Shown here in pieces: positions 1 to 9,031 of a stretch of 64,000 nt of DNA (positions are counted from its first letter, which is position 1; each line of letters opens with the position of its first letter). Source of the DNA: Acinetobacter apis (GTDB lineage Bacteria > Pseudomonadota > Gammaproteobacteria > Pseudomonadales > Moraxellaceae); the NCBI RefSeq assembly GCF_900197575.1, contig NZ_FZLN01000004.1:92574-156573 (forward strand), read 5' to 3'. The translations under genes were made by a program, and so were the position numbers. The notes below the pieces were generated by a model. That model was not told the DNA's origin, did no database searches, and saw only the letters and a program-made list of their open reading frames with translations.

Positions 1-1
1 T

Positions 2-70
2 GTAGATGCTCCAAAGTCTCAAAATAGTTTATGGGATCAAAATTTAACTGCTTTTGACGATTTGAGGTAA
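2..70 (+). CDS. tniA: C-terminal end of TniA (TnsB-type DDE transposase), partial
   Basis: An open frame enters from the left edge and stops at 68-70 after 22 codons, the last residues being LTAFDDLR. The stop lies four bases before the tniB start, and the ribosome site of tniB (gaggtaag) overlaps its end. No transposase motif is visible in so short a piece. The call rests on position: in Tn7, Tn5053 and Tn6022-type elements the transposase gene lies directly upstream of the TnsC/TniB ATPase gene. Confidence 0.6.
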   Translation, partial: VDAPKSQNSLWDQNLTAFDDLR

Positions 71-74
71 GACC

Positions 75-995
75 ATGAAACAATATGATCACCTTGCTGA
101 GCATGTCCTTGAATCTATAGTTCTTAGTGATGCTGAACGAATCAATATTCTTTATGAGGATCGGTGGATTGGGTATCAGAAAGCAATTGCAGTTTTGAAT
201 ACGCTGACTGACATTCTGAAAAGACCTAGAAAATTAAGACCAGAATGTCTTTTAATTGTGGGTGATTCAAATATGGGAAAAACTACTATTATTCATGAAT
301 TTGCAAAAGAATATTATACTAATAGAGTTGATGATATGGACATGCAGCTTATGTCATTAACTAAACCAGTCATTCCTATTCAAGCCCCTGCTAAGGCAAA
401 TGTAAAAGATTTATATATTAATATCTTAGATCATTTTTTTGTTCCTTTTCGTGTCACTGATCCTGAAAGCAAATTAAGGTATCAAGCAACCCATCTACTG
501 CGTAAATATGAAACCAAAATGTTGATTATTGATGAGTTGCATAATTGTTTAAGTGGGAGTGCTAGGCAACGGCAAGAAATGATGAATACACTTAAAACGC
601 TAAGCAATGAACTTAGTATTAATATAATTGGTGTGGGTACTCGTGATGCATCTCTTATTCTTCATACGGATACTCAGTATGCCAGTCGCTTTGAAGTTAT
701 AGATTTGCCTTTATGGAAATTGGATGCGGATTTTTTAAGACTTCTTTTAAGCTATGTTCGCTTACTTCCACTAAAAAAATTATCAAACTTGGCATCACAA
801 GAAATAGCAACTTCACTTTATGAAATTTCAGGCGGTAATTTTGGTGATTTAAATCGTTTATTGGTTGAATGTTCAAAAGAAGCAATATTGACAGGCACAG
901 AAGAAATTACCCTTGAAATTGTTAAAAAATTCAAGTGGCTTAAACCAACAGAAGGTGCTCGTAATATTCGTACTATTCAGCTTAATTCTATTTAG
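75..995 (+). CDS. tniB: TniB/TnsC-type AAA+ transposition ATPase
   Basis: A 306-residue P-loop ATPase. The Walker A motif GDSNMGKT lies at residues 63-70 and the Walker B segment MLIIDELHN at 149-157. Length and motif spacing fit TniB/TnsC regulators, which bind target DNA as ATP-dependent filaments and pass the site chosen by TniQ/TnsD to the transposase. The gene sits between the tniA end and tniQ in the usual order, four bases after the tniA stop and 18 bases before tniQ, so the three are probably one transcript. Confidence 0.9.
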   Translation: MKQYDHLAEHVLESIVLSDAERINILYEDRWIGYQKAIAVLNTLTDILKRPRKLRPECLLIVGDSNMGKTTIIHEFAKEYYTNRVDDMDMQLMSLTKPVIPIQAPAKANVKDLYINILDHFFVPFRVTDPESKLRYQATHLLRKYETKMLIIDELHNCLSGSARQRQEMMNTLKTLSNELSINIIGVGTRDASLILHTDTQYASRFEVIDLPLWKLDADFLRLLLSYVRLLPLKKLSNLASQEIATSLYEISGGNFGDLNRLLVECSKEAILTGTEEITLEIVKKFKWLKPTEGARNIRTIQLNSI

Positions 996-1013
996 AATTA
1001 TTGAGGGGGGAAT

Positions 1014-2114
1014 ATGCCTAATTATCCTCGAAATTGGTTTATACATACCCCCATTGAACAAGGTGAAGTATTATCATCATGGCTCATTCGTTCAGCCTTA
1101 GATATGGGATGTTCCCCTTTAACTCTTATAGAAGCATTGTGGGGCAAGTGGAGAGCATTAACGATTGATCTTGATCGAGGTGTGACGGAAGATCGGCTTG
1201 AATTATTATTTGTACATTCTTTTGAAGATAAACAAAAAATTTTGCAAACAATGCTAAGTAATGTAGCTCCCTATCTCGTTAAGAGTTCAAATAGTGGATG
1301 GATTTTAAGTTTAGGTCAGCGTAGTAGATCAAATTTTTCAGGTCGGCAGGTATGTACTCAATGTTTTGAAAGTGATGGTAGGTCAGCTTATTTACGGTTA
1401 ATGTGGCGAATGGGATGGCATTGTTGTTGTGAAAAACATTTAATAAATTTAATTGATCATTGTCCGAATTGCGGTGTAGTCATTCAGCCATTTAAAATAG
1501 ATTTAGAGCACGGATCGTTAGCAGTATGTTCTTCATGCCATTTTAATTTGACTTTATATCAGCCACAACCTAGCAATATTCAAATTTTAGATTTTCAAAA
1601 AATTGCAGATAATGTGTTAAAACAAGGCTCAGGTTTATATAATAATCAAAATATTTCAGCTATCGAATGGTTTGAGATTGCACGTGCATGGATCAGTGAA
1701 ATCAGGTATCTAGTTGAAACCAAAAATATTCAACTTATTGAAATGTTTAAGAGCTTTGGCATAAATTTAAATACCATAACTCCTTTCACACCAATTGCTT
1801 TCGAATATTTAAATACAAACGAACGTATAATTATACTTTCTCTGTTGAATGAAATTATGAAAATTCCATGTGAGCTGATTATTAATAGGTCTTTAGAGTA
1901 TGGAATTAGTAGTGCTAATTTTTGGGATAAGCGTAAAAAACTACCGATTCAACTTCAACAAATGAAATCAGCAATGATCAAGCCTATAAGAGTATATGCT
2001 TTACAACGTGTGAGTTCTCATAATGTACAACCAAAAGCAAAAAAAACCGTGCAACGTAAGTGGCTTAATTTGTTAAGGAAATCAAGGAAGGAACGGAGTA
2101 ATAAGCTTGACTGA
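1014..2114 (+). CDS. tniQ: TniQ/TnsD-type target-site selection protein
   Basis: A 366-residue protein with the TniQ layout: an N-terminal helical part, then a zinc-binding region. Cysteine pairs are at 114/117, 150/153 and 172/175, with a C137-C139/H142 group between them. TniQ/TnsD proteins bind the attachment sequence and recruit the TniB/TnsC ATPase; by context the target here should be comM. In the AbaR literature this position is called tniD. A strong ribosome site (gagggggg) precedes ATG 1014. The 3' end overlaps the next gene by 8 bases. Confidence 0.88.
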   Translation: MPNYPRNWFIHTPIEQGEVLSSWLIRSALDMGCSPLTLIEALWGKWRALTIDLDRGVTEDRLELLFVHSFEDKQKILQTMLSNVAPYLVKSSNSGWILSLGQRSRSNFSGRQVCTQCFESDGRSAYLRLMWRMGWHCCCEKHLINLIDHCPNCGVVIQPFKIDLEHGSLAVCSSCHFNLTLYQPQPSNIQILDFQKIADNVLKQGSGLYNNQNISAIEWFEIARAWISEIRYLVETKNIQLIEMFKSFGINLNTITPFTPIAFEYLNTNERIIILSLLNEIMKIPCELIINRSLEYGISSANFWDKRKKLPIQLQQMKSAMIKPIRVYALQRVSSHNVQPKAKKTVQRKWLNLLRKSRKERSNKLD

Positions 2115-3546
2115 GGTTAATATTGAGCAGTTATGTAATGGGTGTGAAAAATCCGTTACCCAAATAAAAAAAAGATATAAAGGGAAAAAATATTGCTCAA
2201 CTTGTTATGCTCGAATTTTTAAAAAATGTCTTTGCCCAAAATGTGGGTTATCTGCTCGATTACCTAAAAATGATGATCAAGCGATTTGTAATGAATGTAT
2301 TAAAAAACAACCTTGTATAAGATGCAATCAATTTAACAGACCGATAGGAAAGCTTACAGAGTATGGGGTCGTTTGTAATAGTTGTTCTGTTTATTTTAGA
2401 GAGGTTGAACGATGTGAGCGATGCAATGTTTTATCGCAAAAATTAACGAAAATATCACGTTTTAATGATGACCTCAGAGTTTGCCCGAAATGTTCAACAA
2501 GGGATTATGAAACATGTCCTTCATGTCATAAATATCGCTTGTTAGAGTTGGATGAAAAAGGAAATAAAGTTTGTAAAAAATGTAGAACTCAGCCGAATAA
2601 ACCTTGTATTGAATGTAAAACGATGATCTCAGCAGGATGCGGTGATCTATGTGATGATTGCTACTGGATTAAAAATCTATGGTCAAAGTTCCATCAAAAT
2701 ATTTATTTGTTCGAGTCATCATTTTTAAAAAAACAATATGAAAACTACGTGCTTTGGTTGGTCGATTTAGTTGGAGCACATCAAGCAGCTTTGTATTTGA
2801 ATAAACATACTCATTTTTTTATTAAAACAGAAATGTTATGGAAGAATGATATTCCTGATGCAGACCAATTATTGCTGGTTTTACGAGCGAGTGGGCTTAG
2901 AAAGTTTGAATTAGTAACACAGTGGCTTGATCAAATACATAGTATAAAAATTTCATCTGTACATAAAAATGAATGTTCTGAGATAGATCAAGCCAATAAG
3001 TTGATTGAACAGTTGCCTCAACCCTCATTAGCTTTTGATGTTGTTTTTGCTTATAAGCAAAAACTAGATGAAAAAATGCATCAAGGTAAAACATCTACTC
3101 GATCTGTAAGGCTTGCAATTAAGCCTGCTGTTGCATTGATGTTATCTATTCAGGATAAGCAATTACTTCCAGATTTGGTAAAAGTAAAAGTTTATTTAAG
3201 TGAATATTCAGGTCAAGCTGCTGCATTAACAGGATTTATTAATTTTTTAAACGATCAATATGATACAAAAATTGATTATATTTCCTTAAAGCACTCTAAC
3301 TTTATGAAAGAAGCAAGTAAGAGGAAATTAGAAAAAGAATTGATCTCGATGCTAAATCCAAATACTGATTTCAATATCATGGTATGGGTGAAAAATGGTT
3401 TACAACTTTTTCATGATATGAGTTATCAAGATTCATTGAAGATCAAGTTGGAAATGATTGTTGAAATAAAAGATGGCTATAATGTTTTGTACAATAACCA
3501 AAATTATTGGTTGCCTAAGAACATCGATCCATTTTTTAAACAGTAA
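2107..3546 (+). CDS. TniE-like protein with six tandem zinc ribbons
   Basis: A 479-residue protein starting with TTG inside the tniQ end. Residues 10-185 carry twelve CxxC pairs (first at 10/13, last at 182/185), enough for about six tandem zinc ribbons. The rest is helical; around residues 330-400 it loosely recalls the DNA-binding N-terminal domain of tyrosine recombinases, but no Arg-His-Arg-Tyr catalytic set is seen. Its place just after tniQ matches the gene called tniE in Tn6022/AbaR backbones. I infer a DNA-binding accessory role in transposition or site choice; the biochemical function is not known to me. Confidence 0.55.
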   Translation: MTEVNIEQLCNGCEKSVTQIKKRYKGKKYCSTCYARIFKKCLCPKCGLSARLPKNDDQAICNECIKKQPCIRCNQFNRPIGKLTEYGVVCNSCSVYFREVERCERCNVLSQKLTKISRFNDDLRVCPKCSTRDYETCPSCHKYRLLELDEKGNKVCKKCRTQPNKPCIECKTMISAGCGDLCDDCYWIKNLWSKFHQNIYLFESSFLKKQYENYVLWLVDLVGAHQAALYLNKHTHFFIKTEMLWKNDIPDADQLLLVLRASGLRKFELVTQWLDQIHSIKISSVHKNECSEIDQANKLIEQLPQPSLAFDVVFAYKQKLDEKMHQGKTSTRSVRLAIKPAVALMLSIQDKQLLPDLVKVKVYLSEYSGQAAALTGFINFLNDQYDTKIDYISLKHSNFMKEASKRKLEKELISMLNPNTDFNIMVWVKNGLQLFHDMSYQDSLKIKLEMIVEIKDGYNVLYNNQNYWLPKNIDPFFKQ

Positions 3547-3617
3547 GTCTAAAGTTTAAATACTTCGATATATCATTTGGTTTATTATGTTGATAATTCA
3601 TTAATAAAGAAAAAATT

Positions 3618-4874
3618 ATGGGCTTAAAGGATTTACTTGGTCTGAAAGAAAGTGATGAAAAAAAACTACGTGAAGGATTAGCGCAACTTAGAGCTTTAAA
3701 CGATCATTTATCATCCACGTATTCTTTGAGGTCTGACTTAAGAGATTTAACAGATAATCGGCATACTGTGAGTTCACTTTTACAAGGTGAATTGGATAAG
3801 ATTAAAGCTCACCAACAAAGTTTAATTAATAAAACAAATGAGTTATCTCAACTAAAAGCCAAATTAGATGAGTCTCTAATTGCTATTGAAAAAATTCAAT
3901 CTGTTTTAGCTAATGATGAAAATGGTAGTTCTATTTATTCTCGTATATTAGACGTAACCAATGAAGATAATTTAGATATTTTGGAAGTTGAGTCCGAAAA
4001 AATCCACACAGCTTACAGTCAATTATTTGATCGAAATGGTGAGGATACTTCTAAAGTTGATCGAGTAAATTATGTAATTGATAAAATTTTAGATCAATAT
4101 GATAAATTGTTTGATGAACTAAATGATAATGATGAAACGAAAGTTAAAGAATACGAAAGAAAAATTAATGAGTTAGTTGCATACTATGATGATTTATTTA
4201 TTTCTGATGATCCTGATAATAAAAGTAAAAATGAGCAGATAAATTTTCAGTTATCGAGAGTTCAAAATTTTTATGACAAAATTTATGGTAATGAAGAAAA
4301 AAACATTACTGCGTTAAGTGAAGATTTGGATAAAAGGTTAGAAAATTTAAAAAATGTTGAGGAGCGAGCAAAATCTGTTATTGGATTATCAAGTGAAGCA
4401 GGGCTTGCAGGTGGTTTTGTTATAAAAGGAAAAGAAGCCAAAAAAGGACAATTCATCAGTATTATTGTATTTGTATTAGTTGTATTAGCAATTTTTGGAT
4501 TTAATTTTTATTTGTTTGATAAATCAGATTTTTTGAATATGAAGTGGGATACGTTCTTATTCAAATTATTGATCAATGCACCTTTGATTTGGATTGCAAC
4601 AATTGCGAATATAAATTTAAATCGTTTTTCTAAATTAGAGCAAGAATATTCTCATAAAGAAGCATTGGCTAAATCTTATGAGCGGTACAAAACAGAAATT
4701 CAAGAGCTTGAAAAGTTAGGAGTTACTGGTTCAGAGGAGCTTAAATTAAAACTTTTAGAAATCAATCTTGAAGCATTTAAAGTAAACCCTGCTGAACATT
4801 CTGATAAAGCTAAGCCTGATTTTTCAATTTGGGATTTGGTTAAGAAAAAAGAAGATGAGAAACCTAGTGAATAG
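3618..4874 (+). CDS. Unrecognised coiled-coil protein with two membrane segments
   Basis: A 418-residue protein I cannot assign. Residues 10-250 are charged and coiled-coil-like and contain a degenerate repeat with a Tyr-x-x-(Leu/Ile)-(Phe/Tyr) motif at 133, 161, 190 and 219, a period of 28-29 residues (about four heptads). Two hydrophobic segments follow, near 278-300 and 312-333, with a short loop between, then a second charged helical stretch. Both long arms are therefore probably on the same side of the inner membrane. It lies 71 bases after the TniE-like gene, as the first cargo gene, and precedes the convergent ars operon. The ribosome site is weak. A sensor or stress role is possible but is a guess. 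Confidence 0.6.
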   Translation: MGLKDLLGLKESDEKKLREGLAQLRALNDHLSSTYSLRSDLRDLTDNRHTVSSLLQGELDKIKAHQQSLINKTNELSQLKAKLDESLIAIEKIQSVLANDENGSSIYSRILDVTNEDNLDILEVESEKIHTAYSQLFDRNGEDTSKVDRVNYVIDKILDQYDKLFDELNDNDETKVKEYERKINELVAYYDDLFISDDPDNKSKNEQINFQLSRVQNFYDKIYGNEEKNITALSEDLDKRLENLKNVEERAKSVIGLSSEAGLAGGFVIKGKEAKKGQFISIIVFVLVVLAIFGFNFYLFDKSDFLNMKWDTFLFKLLINAPLIWIATIANINLNRFSKLEQEYSHKEALAKSYERYKTEIQELEKLGVTGSEELKLKLLEINLEAFKVNPAEHSDKAKPDFSIWDLVKKKEDEKPSE

Positions 4875-4923
4875 TGGAATTGAAGATCAGGTACACGTTT
4901 CTCAATGTACCTGATTTTTCACT

Positions 4924-5628
4924 TTAAATAGATTTTTGATTTACACGTTTTGACAGTTCTTCGGCACTTTCCACACGCTCAGAATAACGATCAGTTAAAT
5001 ATGTTGATTGCCCTCTAGTCAACAACGTGAATTTATACAGTTCTTCCATCACATCAACAATACGGGTGTAGTAAGAAGATGGCTTCATACGATCATTTTC
5101 ATCAAATTCTAAAAATGCTTTTGGAATTGAAGATTGGTTTGGAATGGTGATCATGCGCATCCATCGCCCAAGAATGCGGAGTTGATTGACTGTATTGAAT
5201 GATTGAGAACCGCCACATACCTGCATAACAGCAAGGGTTTTACCTTGCGTAGCACGAATTGCACCTGCCGCTAAAGGAATCCAATCAATTTGAGATTTAA
5301 AAATTGAACTCATCGAACCATGACGTTCAGGTGAACACCACACCATGCCTTCAGACCATGCAAGTAATTCATGAAGTTCTTTAACCTTTGGATGTTCCAT
5401 ATCGGCATCTTCGGGAAGAGGTAAACCTTTCGGATGAAAGATTTTCACCTCTGCGCCAAAGTGCTCCAAAATTCGACCTGCTTCCTGAACAGCTAACCGA
5501 CTGAAAGAACGCTCACGATTTGAACCATAAAGCAGTAAAATTCGTGGCGCATGTTCAATTTCTTTCGCTTGGACTTTTTCTAAAGTCGGTTGTTCAAGAA
5601 GATTTAAATCTACATTTGGGAGAGTCAT
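4924..5628 (-). CDS. arsH: ArsH, NADPH-dependent FMN reductase / organoarsenical oxidase
   Basis: A 234-residue flavodoxin-fold protein of the ArsH family. The FMN-binding loop [12 protein letters not shown] is near residues 34-45 and [10 protein letters not shown] near 98-107, both typical of ArsH. Members reduce flavin with NADPH and oxidise trivalent methylated arsenicals to less toxic forms. It is the last gene of the minus-strand arsR-arsC-acr3-arsH operon, 14 bases after acr3, an order common in proteobacteria. Confidence 0.92.
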   Translation of the reverse strand: MTLPNVDLNLLEQPTLEKVQAKEIEHAPRILLLYGSNRERSFSRLAVQEAGRILEHFGAEVKIFHPKGLPLPEDADMEHPKVKELHELLAWSEGMVWCSPERHGSMSSIFKSQIDWIPLAAGAIRATQGKTLAVMQVCGGSQSFNTVNQLRILGRWMRMITIPNQSSIPKAFLEFDENDRMKPSSYYTRIVDVMEELYKFTLLTRGQSTYLTDRYSERVESAEELSKRVNQKSI

Positions 5629-5642
5629 TTGAATTTACACCT

Positions 5643-6671
5643 TTAAAAATATTTCTTTCTCAACCATAGAGAAACACTAACTAAGCTAATGAGTACAGGT
5701 ACTTCAACTAATGGTCCAATCACTGTTGTAAAAGCCACAGGTGAAGCTAAACCAAAAGTTGCGATTGCAACAGCAAGAGCAAGTTCAAAGTTATTACCTG
5801 CTGCGGTAAATGAAATAGCCGTAGTCTTAGGATAATCATTCCCCATCCATTTGCTCATAAAGAAACTGATGAAGAACATCACAACAAAGTAAATAATCAA
5901 AGGAATTGCGATTTTAAGTACATCTAAGGGTAGACTGACTACTTCACCACCTTTCAGGCTAAACATCGCTACAATCGTAAATAAGAGCGCAATAAGGCTA
6001 ATTGGGCTGATCTTTGGGAGGAACTTTGTTTGATACCAATCCAAACCTTTTTGTTTCACCAAAATAAATCGAGTTAAGAAGCCGAGTAAGAAAGGAATAC
6101 CCAAATAGACAAGAACAGCATGGGTAATTGTCCAAAAACTCACATTTACAACATGGGCTTCAACCCCAAAAAACGGAGGTAAATAGGTCAGGAATAGCCA
6201 TGCATAGGTACTGAAGAAAAGAATTTGGAAAATACTGTTAAATGCAACCAATGCTGCAACATATTGGTTGTCACCACATGCCAATCCATTCCATACCAAT
6301 ACCATTGCAATACATCGAGCTAGACCAATCAGAATTAGTCCAGTCATGTATTCAGGATATGAATGTAGAAAAATAATTGCCAATACAAACATTAAACATG
6401 GTGCAATGAGCCAATTTTGAACCAAAGATAGCATCAACGTTCTTTTATCTTTGAATACTTGTGGCAAGGTTGCATAATTCACTTTGGCAAGTGGTGGATA
6501 CATCATCAGAATTAAACCTATGGCAATAGGAATATTTACTGAACCAATACTTAACTTATTCAAAGTGACAGATGTTTGAGGGATGAATACACCTATCCCA
6601 ACACCTAAAGCCATAGCAATAAAAATCCATAGCGTTAGGTTACGATCTAAAAACGAAAGTTTTGAAGCCAT
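5643..6671 (-). CDS. acr3: Acr3-type arsenite efflux permease
   Basis: An inner-membrane arsenite exporter of the ACR3/BASS superfamily, about 342 residues with around ten hydrophobic segments. The [18 protein letters not shown] region holds the conserved cysteine and the Asn-Ser-rich crossing of the family. It expels As(III) made by the arsenate reductases. I take the start at 6671 ([11 protein letters not shown]), four bases after the arsC stop, rather than an upstream start at 6710 that would overlap arsC by 35 bases. Acr3 is unrelated to the classical ArsB pump, although annotation often calls it arsB. Confidence 0.92.
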   Translation of the reverse strand: MASKLSFLDRNLTLWIFIAMALGVGIGVFIPQTSVTLNKLSIGSVNIPIAIGLILMMYPPLAKVNYATLPQVFKDKRTLMLSLVQNWLIAPCLMFVLAIIFLHSYPEYMTGLILIGLARCIAMVLVWNGLACGDNQYVAALVAFNSIFQILFFSTYAWLFLTYLPPFFGVEAHVVNVSFWTITHAVLVYLGIPFLLGFLTRFILVKQKGLDWYQTKFLPKISPISLIALLFTIVAMFSLKGGEVVSLPLDVLKIAIPLIIYFVVMFFISFFMSKWMGNDYPKTTAISFTAAGNNFELALAVAIATFGLASPVAFTTVIGPLVEVPVLISLVSVSLWLRKKYF

Positions 6672-6675
6672 GAGC

Positions 6676-7149
6676 TTACTCGATATTTGAAATTTTATTG
6701 ATTTCAGCAATAAGTTCAGGACGAGTGAGTTTATTTACATCTAATGCAAATAAAGCATCCAAACGCTTATTGATATGATCTACAGTCACTAAGAAAGCTT
6801 TTAACTTTTCATCTTCAGGTAAATCTAAATGAGATGGGTCAGCAAGCCCCCAATGCGCTTTAATTGCACCACCTAAATACAATGGACAAGCTTCCTGAGC
6901 AGCTTGATCACAGACAGTAATAACAACATCAGGTTTGTATTGTTCACAATCATCAACTGTCTTACTTGAAAGTCCTTCTGTTGAAAGACCTAAATTTTCT
7001 AATGTCTTTATCGTTAAAGGGTGAACCGTTCCTGTTGGTTTACTCCCTGCGCTATAAGCTTTCCAACCTTCGGGCGCACGACTATTGAATAGCACTTCCG
7101 AAAGAATGCTACGACAGCTATTTCCTGTACATAAAAATAAGAATTTCAT
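6676..7149 (-). CDS. arsC: Arsenate reductase, low-molecular-weight phosphatase type
   Basis: A 157-residue protein with the CX5R phosphatase loop at the N-terminus (C7 to R13, CTGNSCR), an ADPSH motif near 103-107 that holds the general-acid Asp, and two further cysteines (80 and 88) in the positions of the redox relay of thioredoxin-coupled arsenate reductases. It reduces As(V) to As(III) for export by Acr3. It lies five bases after arsR in the same operon. Confidence 0.92.
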   Translation of the reverse strand: MKFLFLCTGNSCRSILSEVLFNSRAPEGWKAYSAGSKPTGTVHPLTIKTLENLGLSTEGLSSKTVDDCEQYKPDVVITVCDQAAQEACPLYLGGAIKAHWGLADPSHLDLPEDEKLKAFLVTVDHINKRLDALFALDVNKLTRPELIAEINKISNIE

Positions 7150-7154
7150 GGGTA

Positions 7155-7478
7155 TTACTCACAATGAATTGAGATTGACGAATTAACATCTTTTGCGTTA
7201 ATGATTTCGTCATTTTGTTTTGAGATGATATTTAAAACAGAGTTTGCCCATTCAGGAAGATTAGGATTCAAACGGTAATACACCCATTGTCCTTGTCTTT
7301 GATCAAGCAAAATTGAAAGATTTCTAAGCAGTGCGAGATGTCGAGAAATCTTAGGTTGGCTAAGTTCAAGTTGTTCAGTGAGTTCACAGACACATACGTT
7401 CTGTTTTTCAATAACAAGCTTCAAAATGTCTAAACGAGTTTGGTCAGAAAGACATTTAAAGAAATCTGTTTGATCCAT
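7155..7478 (-). CDS. arsR: ArsR-family arsenite-responsive repressor
   Basis: A 107-residue winged-helix repressor. The recognition region SQPKISRHLALLR (residues 40-52) is the family helix-turn-helix, and the Cys-Val-Cys pair at 29/31 (NVCVCELTEQL) matches the As(III)-binding motif of classical ArsR. Binding of arsenite would release it from the operator in front of its own gene. It heads the arsR-arsC-acr3-arsH operon. Confidence 0.94.
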   Translation of the reverse strand: MDQTDFFKCLSDQTRLDILKLVIEKQNVCVCELTEQLELSQPKISRHLALLRNLSILLDQRQGQWVYYRLNPNLPEWANSVLNIISKQNDEIINAKDVNSSISIHCE

Positions 7479-7507
7479 TTTTTATACTCTACATATTTAC
7501 TATTGCG

Positions 7508-7536
7508 AATATACGCATATCCATATATAAATGCAA
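7508..7536 (-). promoter_or_regulatory. arsR promoter with overlapping ArsR operator candidate
   Basis: On the minus strand a -35 TTGCAT (7531-7536) and a -10 TATATT (7508-7513) are separated by exactly 17 bp. The spacer is an A/T-rich near-dyad (GGATATGCG with TTATATATGG), and a longer imperfect dyad with outer arms TATTGC/GCAATA spans 7501-7538. This overlap of promoter and dyad is what an ArsR operator would look like. The divergent arsC-type gene at 7561 could respond to the same site. Confidence 0.5.
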
Positions 7537-7560
7537 TATCCTTTTCTTTAGAGAAATCTC

Positions 7561-7989
7561 ATGTCACAAAAAACTAAGATTTATCACAACCCTGCTTGTG
7601 GGACTTCAAGAAATACTTTGGCATTAATTCAAAATTCAGGACAAGAACCTGAAGTGATTGAATATCTAAAAAACCCACCTAGTAAAAATGAACTAATTGA
7701 TTTAATTAATAAATCAGGATTATCAGTAAGAGAAGCTATTCGTAAGAATGTAGAACCATACGAGAATTTACAGTTAGAACAAACCCATTGGAATGATGAT
7801 CAATTACTTGATTTTATGATTGAATATCCAATTTTGATCAATCGCCCATTTGTTGTTACAGAGTTGGGTGTGAAACTATGTAGACCTTCGGAAATTGTTC
7901 TAGACATACTTGCGACACCACAACTAAACCCTTTTGCTAAAGAAGATGGTGAAGTGATCATTGATGAAAATCTTCAACGAGTGAAGTAG
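7561..7989 (+). CDS. arsC: Arsenate reductase, glutaredoxin-dependent ArsC type
   Basis: A 142-residue thioredoxin-fold arsenate reductase of the plasmid R773 type. The catalytic Cys13 is in HNPACGTSRNT, and the arginine-containing RPFVVTELGVKLCRP segment (about residues 94-110) matches the family's oxyanion-binding part. It uses glutathione and glutaredoxin, unlike the phosphatase-type enzyme at 6676-7149. It is transcribed away from arsR across an 82-bp shared regulatory gap. Confidence 0.92.
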   Translation: MSQKTKIYHNPACGTSRNTLALIQNSGQEPEVIEYLKNPPSKNELIDLINKSGLSVREAIRKNVEPYENLQLEQTHWNDDQLLDFMIEYPILINRPFVVTELGVKLCRPSEIVLDILATPQLNPFAKEDGEVIIDENLQRVK

Positions 7990-7991
7990 TT

Positions 7992-8395
7992 TCATTTAAC
8001 TTGATAAGTGGGAAGTTTTAATGTGCCAAATAGAGCAATAATCGCCATAGAAATTAGCGTGATCAATAAAACATTGATTCCCCACTTTTCAAGTATATAT
8101 GCTGAGATCAATGGTCCAAAAGCAAGAGCAATCATGACAGGTCTGCCAATTAAGCCCATTCGAGTGGCATAGCCAATTTGCCCGAATAAGGCTAAAGGTA
8201 ATGTCCCTCGAATAATGGTTAAAATACCATTACCTGCGCCATACAAAGCTGAACCAAGCAAGGCAAGAACATAGCCATCTGTAAAAAGAAAAATAATACC
8301 AAATAGGCTGATAGCTACACCAACACGACTAGACCAACTTGCACCTCGATGCCACCTTTTTAACTGAGTATACTTTTTAGAACACCACCCAAGAT
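7992..8395 (-). pseudogene. C-terminal remnant of an MFS transporter
   Basis: The minus-strand frame reads on from about 8395 to the stop at 7992 without an N-terminal half. It encodes about the last 130 residues of a major facilitator protein (…GAGNGILTIIRGTLPLALFG… then RPVMIALAFGPLISAYI), roughly the last four of twelve membrane segments. Upstream the frame runs into the end of lspA in a different phase, so the fragment was cut by a deletion or recombination there. It has no start or ribosome site of its own and is probably dead. Confidence 0.7.
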
Positions 8396-8983
8396 TTATA
8401 TGGTTGTGCTATGTTTCTTTCCAAGAAAAAAAGTATCTATCAATAAAAACAATGCCCCTAAAGTAATTGATACATCAGCTAAATTAAATATCGGAAAACT
8501 CCAAAGATGATAGTGAATATTTATGAAATCAATTACATATCCAAAAAATATTCGATTAATTAAATTACTAATCGCACCACCTAAAATTAGCGAAATAGCA
8601 ATAGGTAGAATGATTAACTTCTTCGGCAAACGCATTAACCAAAAAATAAAAATCAAAGAAACAATGCTTGCCAAACCTATAAAAAAATAGCGTTGCCACC
8701 CACTTGCATCAGATAAGAAGCTAAAAGCTGCGCCATGATTATATGCCAATGTCCAATCTAAAAAATGTGGAATGACCTCAATAGAATTTGAATATGCACA
8801 AATTTTTCCAATGCCATTTTGACAAGGTAAATCTAAATGATGGATTTTTGTTAAAGCAATCCATTTAGTCCATTGATCCAAAATAATGGCAACAATGGAA
8901 AGTCCAAGCCAAAGTAGGTTATGAGGATGAAACTTAAACAAATCTTTTTGGGTTGAATTTATTTGCAAAATATTAGGCATCAT
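8396..8983 (-). CDS. lspA: Signal peptidase II (LspA) copy in the metal island
   Basis: A 195-residue membrane protein with four hydrophobic segments and the two catalytic aspartates of signal peptidase II, Asp152 (YVIDFI) and Asp170 (FNLADV). It cleaves signal peptides from prolipoproteins. It is the last gene of the minus-strand metal operon, 48 bases after feoB. LspA-like genes are known next to lead and cadmium resistance genes (pbrC type), which suggests a metal-linked rather than housekeeping role for this extra copy. Confidence 0.88.
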   Translation of the reverse strand: MMPNILQINSTQKDLFKFHPHNLLWLGLSIVAIILDQWTKWIALTKIHHLDLPCQNGIGKICAYSNSIEVIPHFLDWTLAYNHGAAFSFLSDASGWQRYFFIGLASIVSLIFIFWLMRLPKKLIILPIAISLILGGAISNLINRIFFGYVIDFINIHYHLWSFPIFNLADVSITLGALFLLIDTFFLGKKHSTTI

Positions 8984-9031
8984 TGCTCACTTCGACATTG
9001 TTTATGATGTTAATTTCAATCTTTCTCATCG

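Noticed and set aside
7992..8261. Short 89-residue frame as a complete small membrane protein
   Set aside because: The frame continues upstream without a start to about 8395 and matches only the C-terminal part of MFS transporters.
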